This document shows positions 1 through 6,800 of a stretch of 41,582 nt of DNA, one piece after another. The DNA is from Pseudohongiella sp. (GTDB lineage Bacteria; Pseudomonadota; Gammaproteobacteria; Pseudomonadales; Pseudohongiellaceae), in contig JAUYSM010000116.1 in NCBI GenBank assembly GCA_030696315.1, positions 1 to 41,582 of the forward strand, read 5' to 3'. How positions within the stretch are numbered: the stretch's first letter is position 1; the number at the start of each line of letters is the position of its first letter. The translations under genes and the position numbers were made by a program. The notes beneath the pieces are model-generated. The model did not search any database. It saw only the letters and a program-made list of their open reading frames with translations, and was not told where the DNA came from.

Positions 1-1
1 T

Positions 2-79
2 CACTACCCAATGCCTCACTCTGTTTGCCCGCAGGAGATACGCGACATTTCCACGTGGTTGCAACGCGTACTGGCTTAA
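2..79 (+). CDS. Carboxylesterase/phospholipase family, C-terminal fragment
   Basis: The open frame running in from the left edge encodes about 25 residues ending in a tail that contains YPMPHSV followed by EIRDISTWLQ and a stop. This resembles the C-terminus of the alpha/beta-hydrolase carboxylesterase/phospholipase family (PF02230), where the His of a YPMGH-like motif is the catalytic histidine and the last helix has an EI-DI-WL pattern. Only the tail is visible, so substrate and full length cannot be judged. It converges on the DUF2214 gene, and the two stop codons overlap by a few bases. The call rests on a short match recalled from family knowledge; it could be another hydrolase. Confidence 0.55.
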   Translation, partial: HYPMPHSVCPQEIRDISTWLQRVLA

Positions 80-519
80 TAACCAATGCCTCGAGCCATC
101 AGGTAAGCAAGCACAGGTATTGCAATCAGCAGGGGAATCAAAGCTTTTTGCAGGCGTAGGTGTGAGGTGTTGAGCCGGACTGGCGTATCCGCGGCTGCCG
201 TCGGGTCCACAGTCAGGTGATAAACCCGATAGGCGTTGTAACTGAATAACGCGCACAGCAACATGAATAAACCCATTTTGGCGTGGAAAACCGGATTGTT
301 GCCGTAAAACGCCGCGGGTTTTCCTACCCATAACCAAAGCACCACACCGGCAATTGCCACAAGAACAATCGCGACGCCCGTCAGAGCATAAACGCGCTTG
401 ATGGCGAGCAAGTCTTGTTGCGACACCTGTTCTGCGCTGGCGAGCAATATCACCATGAGCCCCACAACCAAGGCCAGCACAAACAGTAGATGGATTCCCC
501 CTACAACGGCTGCCAACAT
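76..519 (-). CDS. DUF2214-family membrane protein
   Basis: A 147-residue, very hydrophobic protein with four predicted transmembrane helices: around residues 5-27, 46-67, 80-98 and 125-145. The spacing and the GxHxLF-type first helix fit the DUF2214 group of small integral inner-membrane proteins of unknown function. An AGGAG ribosome-binding site lies 7 nt before the ATG. It follows the glutaredoxin gene by 16 nt on the same strand, so the two are probably co-transcribed. Its function is not known, and I see no catalytic motif. Distant resemblance to small haem-binding four-helix proteins (CopD/DUF420-like) is an alternative reading. Confidence 0.7.
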   Translation of the reverse strand: MLAAVVGGIHLLFVLALVVGLMVILLASAEQVSQQDLLAIKRVYALTGVAIVLVAIAGVVLWLWVGKPAAFYGNNPVFHAKMGLFMLLCALFSYNAYRVYHLTVDPTAAADTPVRLNTSHLRLQKALIPLLIAIPVLAYLMARGIGY

Positions 520-535
520 GTGTGTTTCTCCTGAG

Positions 536-904
536 TTATCTGTTTAAGCCGGCGGGCAAGGTAATCTCAAAGGCTTCCAACAATTTTTTCAGGCGCCCGT
601 TTTTAAGTGCCGCCTGGGTATCCGTGTAGCCGCCAACCGATTCAGTACCAATAAATACTTGCGGTAAAGTGTTGCTGCCAGTCATCTGCTGAAGTTCTTT
701 ACGCAAGCGCTGGTTAAGCACAGGCTCACGATATTCACCAGTATCCAGTTCAACTACACGAAATGGAACATTTAATTGTTTCAGAAGTTGTTTGGCTGCA
801 TGGCAATATGAGCACCAGGATAATGAAAACAAGGTGACGGGTTGTGCCGACGCGGCGATCAGTTGCTGGGCACTCTGTGGGCTTCGGTAATTGTTGTCGG
901 TCAT
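536..904 (-). CDS. Glutaredoxin, dithiol CSYC type
   Basis: A 122-residue cytoplasmic thiol-disulfide oxidoreductase. The active site CSYC is at residues 31-34, directly after a beta strand (VTLFSLSW). The cis-proline is in TLPQVF (Pro81), and GGYTD at 90-94 is the usual glutathione-binding loop. These three elements in this order are diagnostic of glutaredoxins, which reduce protein or glutathione mixed disulfides with GSH. The first about 20 residues and last about 10 extend beyond the minimal fold. The gene is first of a two-gene minus-strand unit with the DUF2214 membrane protein and is divergent from the TetR regulator. Its Shine-Dalgarno is weak. The physiological partner is not visible. 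Confidence 0.9.
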   Translation of the reverse strand: MTDNNYRSPQSAQQLIAASAQPVTLFSLSWCSYCHAAKQLLKQLNVPFRVVELDTGEYREPVLNQRLRKELQQMTGSNTLPQVFIGTESVGGYTDTQAALKNGRLKKLLEAFEITLPAGLNR

Positions 905-1039
905 GTGAAACTGTGGTCCGGGTTTTGGAATTGGTGCTTATTGTGCCATAGTCGATTATGTTAATCTTCAGCCGGTTCCTGACGGTGCTTGTTAAAAAGG
1001 CGCTGACTGAAGCAGAGTGACATTGCAGAGATTGACAGG

Positions 1040-1684
1040 ATGAGTAAAGACAACATGGTTGGGCGGTTAGAGCAGGAAGATACTGAGCTGGCTTCGATGG
1101 GGCTGAGAGAGCGCAAGAAACTGTTGCGGCTTCAGCGCATTGTTGCTGCAGCCAGAGAGCTTTTTATCAATAAGGGTTTTAATACCACCACCATTCAGGA
1201 TATCGCGGTTGAAGCGGACGTTGGTCTGGGTACCTTGTATTTGTATGCAAAAAGCAAAGAAGACCTGCTGGTGATGGTTTTCAAAGACGATATCCTGAAA
1301 ATGATTGAGACGTCTTATGCCAGTATCCCCGCTGATGCGCCTTTGTTAGATCAGTTGATGGTGTTTTTTGAAGGGCATATCAGTTACCACACCCATGATC
1401 AGGCTTTGTCGCGCACTGTGCTGAAAGAGTTGTCGTTCTCGACCACAGAGCAGCGTCGTCAGGATATTGATCAGATTATGCACAGCACCTACTCCAAGCT
1501 GATGAAATTGATCGAGCGGGCACGCAGAGACAAACGGGTGACCAAGGAGATGTATACAGGCACCATGGCATGGAGTTCGTTTGCGCTCTATTACCATTTA
1601 TTACAGGGTTACCTGTGTGGTTTCCACACGGAAGACGAGTTCCGCAAAAGCTTGCATAACGCGTTGTTTGCGCTGTTAAGCTGA
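1040..1684 (+). CDS. TetR/AcrR-family transcriptional regulator
   Basis: A 214-residue regulator. Residues about 25-75 form the TetR N-terminal DNA-binding domain: RIVAAARELFINKGF, then TTTIQDIAVEADVGLGTLY and YAKSKEDLL. The remainder is an all-helical ligand-binding domain with no recognisable ligand signature. The ATG has only a weak AGG 3 nt upstream, and an in-frame ATG 15 nt later is also possible. It is divergent from the glutaredoxin gene and lies about 370 bp upstream of the redoxin/cytochrome/PHM-like gene, so either could be a target. I do not see a convincing palindromic TetR operator in either flank. Confidence 0.85.
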   Translation: MSKDNMVGRLEQEDTELASMGLRERKKLLRLQRIVAAARELFINKGFNTTTIQDIAVEADVGLGTLYLYAKSKEDLLVMVFKDDILKMIETSYASIPADAPLLDQLMVFFEGHISYHTHDQALSRTVLKELSFSTTEQRRQDIDQIMHSTYSKLMKLIERARRDKRVTKEMYTGTMAWSSFALYYHLLQGYLCGFHTEDEFRKSLHNALFALLS

Positions 1685-1721
1685 GTTGATCATCGCATCA
1701 CAAATTCGCTTTGCCGCACCC

Positions 1722-1772
1722 GGCACAAATTGACTTTTGGCACATTGACTTTGAATCTCGCGATGTTACGAT
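1722..1772 (+). promoter_or_regulatory. Putative sigma-70 promoter with duplicated -35
   Basis: TTGACT at 1745-1750 is separated by 16 bp from TACGAT at 1767-1772, which is preceded by TG as an extended -10. The -35 lies in a 17-bp near-duplication: GGCACA plus TTGACTTT occurs at 1722-1737 and again at 1739-1752, giving two possible -35 elements. Transcription would start near 1779, immediately before the hairpin leader. It is inferred from consensus only. Confidence 0.45.
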
Positions 1773-1775
1773 CAA

Positions 1776-1910
1776 AAACCTGAATGGGCTCAGGTTTGAT
1801 TGTGGACATACGATCGACAGGGTTCATCAGTAAATTCACAAAACAAGAGTCGATAATAAAAAGAATTCTCTTGCTGATCAGGTCTTCCTGCAGGACCTGA
1901 GATTTTTTTT
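1776..1910 (+). ncRNA. Leader RNA with competing hairpins (attenuator or small RNA candidate)
   Basis: The first hairpin pairs AAACCTGA (1776-1783) with TCAGGTTT (1790-1797). The second pairs TCAGGTC (1878-1884) with GACCTGA (1894-1900) and runs into eight T at 1903-1910. The strands are interchangeable: ACCTGA at the start can pair with TCAGGT of the terminator, and TCAGGT of hairpin 1 with ACCTGA of the terminator. This is attenuator logic for the downstream secreted redox gene. Alternatively the segment is a free-standing small RNA of about 130 nt. I do not recognise a known riboswitch class. Confidence 0.4.
1876..1910 (+). terminator. Rho-independent terminator in leader region
   Basis: A 7-bp stem (1878-1884 with 1894-1900) and a 9-nt loop that itself contains the palindrome CCTGCAGG are followed by an uninterrupted T8. 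It lies about 190 bp after the TetR stop and about 145 bp before the next start codon. It could end the TetR transcript or act as the decision point of the leader RNA. Confidence 0.65.
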
Positions 1911-2054
1911 GTCCGGCACAATCGTTTTAGTGCGGGAAAGTGACTTGGAACTGTTATCCAAGCCATTGGGATTTTCTGGTAACAGAATTGTAAAAGAATA
2001 AAACAGTACTTAATGCCGAACACATTCGGAATATATAACGAGTTGGAGGTTTAT

Positions 2055-3851
2055 ATGATCAGTTGGTTGCAGAAAAAGAGCAAAACAACTGCGGGTTTGA
2101 CCTTGTCTGCATTGGCATTAGCCGTTGCAGCGAGCGCCAGCCATGCAGCTGATGAGCGAGTCGGTGACTTTGCATTGCTGGACCAGGAAGGCTATTTCCA
2201 TCACATGGCCTGGTACGACAACAACAAAGCGGTTGCTTTCCTTGTACAAGGCAATGGCGCTCAGGAAACCCGTCAAGCGTTGGCGAATTTTGAACAGTTA
2301 AAGACTCAGTACGAGTCACAGGGTATCGTCTTTATGATGATCAACCCGCTGGGTCAGGATCGTGCTGAGGTTGCTGCTGATGTTGCTGCCATGGGCACCA
2401 GTATTCCTGTGCTGATTGATGATGTGCAGACAGTATCCGAGTCAATTGGTATTGAACATATTGGTGAAGCGGTTGTATACGACCCCAAATCATTCCGCGT
2501 AATGTACCGCGGTGACGCAGGTCAACCTTTGGCCGACGCATTGGCACAGGTTGCTGCTGGTCAGGCTGTGAGCAATGCACTGGTTGCGGCGCAGGGTACT
2601 GCGGTCAGCTACCCAGAGCGTGATATCACGTCTGTATCTTACGAAAAAGATGTTGCTCCAATCATTGCCGAGAACTGCGCAAGTTGCCACCGCGAAGGCG
2701 GAATTGCACCTTTTGCATTGAACAGCCATGCCATGGTTCAAGGCTGGAGCCCGATGATTCGTGAAGTCATGATGACCAAGCGTATGCCGCCGGGACAGCT
2801 TGATCCGCACGTAGGCGATTTCCGCAACAGCTACGTTGTTCCGTTTGAAGACCAGCGTAAAGTGCTGGACTGGATCGCTGCCGGTTCCAAAAAAGATGGC
2901 GCAACTGATCCATTAGCCATGATTGAGTGGCCACCCACCGAGTGGGCATTTGGTGAGCCAGACTACATCATCGAGATTCCTGAGCAGGCAGTGCCAGCCA
3001 CAGGCGTACTCGACTATCGTTATGAGTTCATCCCAATCAACCTGCCAGAAGGCAAGGACTACTACGTTCGTGCCAGCCAATACATGCCGGGCGACCGAAC
3101 TGTGCTGCACCACACGCTGAACGCGATGTTTGGCCCAGGTGAGCGTCCGTCAGGTCGTGGTTTTGTAGCACCTGCCGATCCGAATGTTGCTCACGTGACA
3201 CCTTACATTCCAGGTGCGGCGCCTTCAGTTGAAGAGCCAAACACCGGTGGTTTGCTGAAGAATGGTTCTACAATTGCCATCCAGCTGCACTACACCACTA
3301 CCGGACGTGAAGCTAAAGATGCCAGCCGCATCGGTCTGTGGTTCTACCCGGAAGACCAGATCCCGACCGAGCGTCGTACCGGCGATTGCGCCTGTATCTT
3401 CACACCGACGTGGACCAACATTCCTCCGTACGATCCTAATTTCGAGCAGCAGGCTGAAATTACTATCCCGGATGACGCCTACGTACTGAGCTTCCTGCCG
3501 CACATGCACTTCCGTGGCAAGTACATGCGTTTTGAAGCACATTACCCGGACGGCTCAACTGAGCTGCTGGCAAACGTTGCTAACTACAACTACAACTGGC
3601 AGATGGAATATCAGTTGGCCGAGCAGAAGCTGGTTCCAGCTGGGACTCGCATTGTTGTGACTGGCGCATTTGATAACTCTGCCCAGAACAAAGCCAACCC
3701 TGATCCGGCCCGTGATGTACCGTGGGGTGACCAGAGCTGGGATGAGATGTTCTTTGGCCAGGTTTACTACAAGTTTGTAGACCAGAGCCGTTATGCTGCC
3801 GAAGCAACTGCTGAACAAGCAGACGCCAATCTGGTCAGCGCTGCTCAGTAA
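2055..3851 (+). CDS. Secreted redoxin-like / cytochrome c / PHM-like dicopper fusion protein
   Basis: A 598-residue exported protein; the signal peptide ends at about ASHA (residue 31). The start is the ATG with GGAGG 5 nt upstream; an in-frame ATG 42 nt earlier lacks a ribosome-binding site and would disrupt the signal peptide. Residues about 35-185 resemble a thioredoxin/redoxin fold but carry no CxxC. A c-type haem site CASCH is at 208-212. Residues about 290-590 resemble the copper type II ascorbate-dependent monooxygenase (PHM/DBM) double jelly-roll. Candidate CuH ligands are His352, His353 and His412; CuM ligands are His483, His485 and Met565 (in WDEMFF). A periplasmic electron-transfer plus hydroxylating role is inferred; the substrate is unknown. 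It is monocistronic, with its own leader and a strong terminator. Confidence 0.8.
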   Translation: MISWLQKKSKTTAGLTLSALALAVAASASHAADERVGDFALLDQEGYFHHMAWYDNNKAVAFLVQGNGAQETRQALANFEQLKTQYESQGIVFMMINPLGQDRAEVAADVAAMGTSIPVLIDDVQTVSESIGIEHIGEAVVYDPKSFRVMYRGDAGQPLADALAQVAAGQAVSNALVAAQGTAVSYPERDITSVSYEKDVAPIIAENCASCHREGGIAPFALNSHAMVQGWSPMIREVMMTKRMPPGQLDPHVGDFRNSYVVPFEDQRKVLDWIAAGSKKDGATDPLAMIEWPPTEWAFGEPDYIIEIPEQAVPATGVLDYRYEFIPINLPEGKDYYVRASQYMPGDRTVLHHTLNAMFGPGERPSGRGFVAPADPNVAHVTPYIPGAAPSVEEPNTGGLLKNGSTIAIQLHYTTTGREAKDASRIGLWFYPEDQIPTERRTGDCACIFTPTWTNIPPYDPNFEQQAEITIPDDAYVLSFLPHMHFRGKYMRFEAHYPDGSTELLANVANYNYNWQMEYQLAEQKLVPAGTRIVVTGAFDNSAQNKANPDPARDVPWGDQSWDEMFFGQVYYKFVDQSRYAAEATAEQADANLVSAAQ

Positions 3852-3879
3852 TTCCCAAGGAATTGCTGCGTTAAAAAAA

Positions 3880-3903
3880 GGGGAGCCTCGGCTCCCCTTT
3901 TTA
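3880..3903 (+). terminator. Rho-independent terminator after the redoxin/PHM-like gene
   Basis: GGGGAGCC (3880-3887) pairs with GGCTCCCC (3890-3897) and is followed by a T-rich tract at 3898-3903; an A7 run precedes the stem. It starts 28 nt after the stop codon, a classic intrinsic terminator. Confidence 0.92.
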
Positions 3904-4020
3904 TTTAAGATCACTGTGGGTTATTTAAGATCACAGTGGATTATTTAAGATCACTGTGGATTATTTAAGATCACCCTGGGTTATGTAAAATTACTGTGGC
4001 TTATTCAGGCTCGCAGCTGT
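3901..4020. repeat. 20-bp tandem direct repeat, about six decaying copies
   Basis: Six consecutive 20-bp units begin at 3901, 3921, 3941, 3961, 3981 and 4001. The consensus is TTATTTAAGATCACTGTGGN. The first three copies differ at one to three positions, the fourth at a few, and the fifth and sixth decay progressively. The array fills the entire gap between a terminator and the start region of the serine hydrolase gene. Units are two helical turns long and could act as stacked binding sites, or be a slippage-generated minisatellite. Confidence 0.9.
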
Positions 4021-4035
4021 TCATTGGGGATAAGA

Positions 4036-5295
4036 ATGACAAAAATTACCAGTCTGATGGCATCGCTTGCACTTGCCCTGTCTGCTAGTCAGGGTACGAC
4101 GGTGTTCGCACAGGGCTTGCCGAGCGCTGACCCCGAACAAGTTGATATGTCATCAGCACGGATTGCACTGCTGGACTCGACCTTAAAACACTACGTTGAC
4201 AGCGGACATGTGCCAGGATTTGTGGCTGGCATAGCGCGCCACGGCAAGCTGGTTTACCTGCAAAGCGCGGGCTGGCAAGACATCGAAAACCAACAAGCGA
4301 TGCAAGACAATGCCATGTTCCAGATCCGTTCGATGAGTAAACCCATCGCATCACTGGCAGTCATGCAGCTGATCGAGCAGGGGCGACTAAACCTCACGGA
4401 TAAAGTCTCGCAGTACATTCCGTCATTTGCCGACATGGAAGTGTTTGATGACCCGCGCGACTTCAATAGCAGCACCCACAAGCCTCAGCGTGAAATCACT
4501 ATTGAAGATTTGCTGCTGCACATTGGTGGGCTCAGTCACCGCGATCGGCCGCTTTATCAAAGCCGGCAGGTCCGATCGCGTGCTGACACACTCGAACAAT
4601 TGGTAGAGAAAGTGGCTGCTGTCCCTTTGATTGCCGAGCCGGGGACCTTATGGAATTACAGTATTTCCACAACAGTACTGGGTCGTATTGTGGAAATAGT
4701 GTCCGGTCAGGCTTTTGATGACTATTTGCAAGCGCATGTGCTGGCGCCACTAAACATGCCTGATACCGGATTTTATGTGGCTCCGGAACAGATTTCCCAG
4801 CTAACGCAAATTTACCGCATCAGCAATGGTGCTTTGGTGCGTGAACCGGAGATGGATGTCCCGATCACCGTGAACCCGCCGCTGAAAGAAGGGGCCGCAG
4901 GCATGGTGAGCACGGTGCCAGATTATTTGCGTTTTCTGCAGGCGATGCTGAACGGCGGCGAACTGGACGGCAATCGCGTGTTGAGTGCTGATAGCGTGCA
5001 GCAAATGGTGACGGATCAATTACCAGCTGCGGTGTTACCTATCAGCCTCAATCCACCAACGCCCATGGCTGATCTTGGTTGGGGCTACGGCTTCAGTGTG
5101 GTGATTGATGGTACCCAAAGCGGGTTTACACGCAACAACGGTGAGTTTGGCTGGAACGGTTCACTGGGAACGTTTTCGTGGGCGGATCCAGAGACCGGTC
5201 TGAGTGCCGTATTGATGCTGCAGGTTCAGCCTTCAGGTGCGTTTAATCTGTCGGCACTGTTCAAGTCGCTGGCATGGCAGGCGATCATTGATTGA
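4036..5295 (+). CDS. Serine hydrolase, beta-lactamase class C / esterase family VIII
   Basis: A 419-residue exported hydrolase with a signal peptide ending near VFAQ (about residue 25). The nucleophile motif SxxK is SMSK, residues 99-102; the catalytic Tyr is Tyr208 in NYSIS, matching the Y-x-S/N element. Near the C-terminus FGWNGSLGTFSW takes the place of the KTG-type strand, typical of the esterase/peptidase-like members rather than true AmpC enzymes. Ester or peptide hydrolysis in the periplasm is therefore more likely than beta-lactam resistance. The ATG is chosen because GGGGA precedes it by 5 nt; an in-frame TTG lies 12 nt upstream. The tandem repeat ends just before this gene. Confidence 0.85.
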   Translation: MTKITSLMASLALALSASQGTTVFAQGLPSADPEQVDMSSARIALLDSTLKHYVDSGHVPGFVAGIARHGKLVYLQSAGWQDIENQQAMQDNAMFQIRSMSKPIASLAVMQLIEQGRLNLTDKVSQYIPSFADMEVFDDPRDFNSSTHKPQREITIEDLLLHIGGLSHRDRPLYQSRQVRSRADTLEQLVEKVAAVPLIAEPGTLWNYSISTTVLGRIVEIVSGQAFDDYLQAHVLAPLNMPDTGFYVAPEQISQLTQIYRISNGALVREPEMDVPITVNPPLKEGAAGMVSTVPDYLRFLQAMLNGGELDGNRVLSADSVQQMVTDQLPAAVLPISLNPPTPMADLGWGYGFSVVIDGTQSGFTRNNGEFGWNGSLGTFSWADPETGLSAVLMLQVQPSGAFNLSALFKSLAWQAIID

Positions 5296-5320
5296 CTTGC
5301 CGCAGAGTGCTTTTTACTAT
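5292..5320 (+). promoter_or_regulatory. Putative sigma-70 promoter for the lipoprotein-esterase-modF unit
   Basis: TTGACT (5292-5297) is separated by exactly 17 bp from TACTAT (5315-5320). The -35 overlaps the stop codon of the serine hydrolase gene, and the predicted start of transcription is about 27 nt before the lipoprotein ATG. It matches consensus at 5/6 and 5/6 positions with optimal spacing. Confidence 0.65.
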
Positions 5321-5353
5321 CCTAGTCAGTCATTTGATAAACGGACATGCAAT

Positions 5354-5767
5354 ATGATGCGAAGCGTTCTCGGTGTGCTGCTGATCTTACCCGTCCTCAG
5401 TTGTGGCGGAGGTCAGCCCTGGCAGGCGCCGCCTGCCCGCGAAAGTCTTATCCCGGAGATTCAGGCTGATGGCACCAAGTTTTTTGTGTTCCAGCGTGAC
5501 TACTTAAGACCTGAGCGTGAACCAGGCTTTCGACCTGAGGGCAGGCAAGGCTCACGACCACAGCGCGATAACGGCATCAGAATTGGCGAATTCGACGTTG
5601 AAGAGCGTCTGACACTGATCATGCAGACCACCGGATACTGTCGCAATGGCTTTTTTGAATTGTATCGCGAACAGACCTTTGAGAGTTTTTCCGTTCGAGG
5701 TGAGTGTCGCGAAGATGCCACTGATGCAGACCGGGAACAGTTCCAACAAGCAATAGCGCTTAACTGA
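5354..5767 (+). CDS. Small putative lipoprotein, function unknown
   Basis: A 137-residue protein starting with a lipoprotein signal: MMRSVLGVLLILPVLSC, with Cys at about residue 17 as the lipidation site. The mature part has an Arg/Pro/Gly-rich stretch (residues about 50-75, with repeated RPE/RPQ motifs) and a short globular C-terminal region with two Cys (YCRNGFFEL and RGECRED) that could form a disulfide. I do not recognise the family. Two tandem ATGs exist and the ribosome-binding site is weak. It is followed by 10 nt and then the esterase, so it probably belongs to one transcript with the esterase and modF. Confidence 0.6.
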   Translation: MMRSVLGVLLILPVLSCGGGQPWQAPPARESLIPEIQADGTKFFVFQRDYLRPEREPGFRPEGRQGSRPQRDNGIRIGEFDVEERLTLIMQTTGYCRNGFFELYREQTFESFSVRGECREDATDADREQFQQAIALN

Positions 5768-5777
5768 GATTCCAATC

Positions 5778-6800
5778 ATGTTTATACAATTGAAGACCTG
5801 TGCCCACCACCTTCTGAGGGCAGTAGCACTGCTGTGCGCGTTGAACCTGCTAGTGACATCGGCGCAGGCTCAACCTGCTCCAGCGAGCCTGCCTCCTTTG
5901 CCCGACGGTCTGCAGACGGTGAGTTTTTTTAGCCCAGCTGTTGGCCGGCAGATGAAGTTCGACATTGTTTTGCCCGTTGATTATGACGGTTCACAAAAGC
6001 AGTACCCGGTGTTGTACCTGTTACACGGATTTATGCAGAACTACACAGTTTGGGGGCGCAACCTTGGCGCTGCCTTTTATGCACATGAGCTGGGTGATCT
6101 GATTGTTGTGATGCCCGACGGAGGTAACAGCTGGTTTGTCAATTGGGCGGAGAGCACAGGCGGCCAACTGAATAATTGGGAAGATCACATTGTTACTGAC
6201 CTTGTAGCATATGTGGATACTAACTTTCGAACGGAGGCGCGTCGCGAAGGTCGAGCGATTGCCGGCTTGTCGATGGGCGGTTACGGTGCGTTAACACTGG
6301 GGTTGCGACATCCCGACATGTTTGTATCCATCGCCAGCACCAGCGGTGCACTCGCGCATGCACGTAATCGCGCCGAAGACATTGCTGCCGGCAAACCCAT
6401 GCCGGTGCCACGTAGCACCAGTGAATCTGAGGAGCTGGCTCGCGCTGATGAGTTTATTTCCGCCATCGTGGATATTCCGGGTTTCAGTCGGCAGGATGAC
6501 CGTAATCCAGCAGGAATTGATTTTAAGACAGTTGAGCAAGCACAAGCCTACGATCCGTTTCAGATCATTTTTAATGTGCCTAAAAACCAGTTGCCGCATA
6601 TCTATCTGGACAGTGGCATGGAAGACGGCCTGATCACCACCGCCTTGGAATTTATGCAGATTCTGTTGATCAACGATGTGCCTTTTGAGTTTATGCAGGC
6701 ACGAGGCCGTCATAACTCAGAATACTGGCGCCGCTCCGCTGGACACTTTATGTCGATTCAATACGAAGTGATGCAACGGGCGCTGGGCAATCGTCCCTGA
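5778..6800 (+). CDS. Secreted esterase, alpha/beta-hydrolase (PF00756 type)
   Basis: A 340-residue hydrolase with a signal peptide (cleavage near SAQA, about residue 31). It has the esterase-D-type order: VLYLLHGFMQNYTVW (oxyanion region), VVMPDGGNSWFVNW, and the nucleophile elbow GLSMGGYGAL with Ser165. A late acid lies in YLDSGMEDGL, and a C-terminal His is in SAGHFMS. This layout matches the putative esterase family that includes S-formylglutathione hydrolase, antigen 85 and feruloyl esterases; an exported location argues against the formaldehyde enzyme. The stop codon overlaps the modF start by one base (TGATG), suggesting translational coupling. Confidence 0.85.
   Translation: MFIQLKTCAHHLLRAVALLCALNLLVTSAQAQPAPASLPPLPDGLQTVSFFSPAVGRQMKFDIVLPVDYDGSQKQYPVLYLLHGFMQNYTVWGRNLGAAFYAHELGDLIVVMPDGGNSWFVNWAESTGGQLNNWEDHIVTDLVAYVDTNFRTEARREGRAIAGLSMGGYGALTLGLRHPDMFVSIASTSGALAHARNRAEDIAAGKPMPVPRSTSESEELARADEFISAIVDIPGFSRQDDRNPAGIDFKTVEQAQAYDPFQIIFNVPKNQLPHIYLDSGMEDGLITTALEFMQILLINDVPFEFMQARGRHNSEYWRRSAGHFMSIQYEVMQRALGNRP

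Noticed and set aside
1738-1753. TGGCAC followed by TTTG, resembling a sigma-54 promoter
   Set aside because: The invariant -12 GC is missing at the required distance from the -24 GG; a sigma-70 reading with TTGACT and TACGAT fits better.
2013-2054. Longer N-terminus for the redoxin/PHM-like protein
   Set aside because: It would place a non-signal extension before the signal peptide, and the GGAGG site lies inside it next to the later ATG.
4036-5295. Beta-lactamase resistance gene
   Set aside because: It has SxxK and Y-x-S but lacks a clear KTG motif and has esterase-like C-terminal features; no resistance context nearby.
5778-6800. S-formylglutathione hydrolase
   Set aside because: It has a signal peptide and no formaldehyde-oxidation neighbours, so a secreted esterase of the same fold is more likely.
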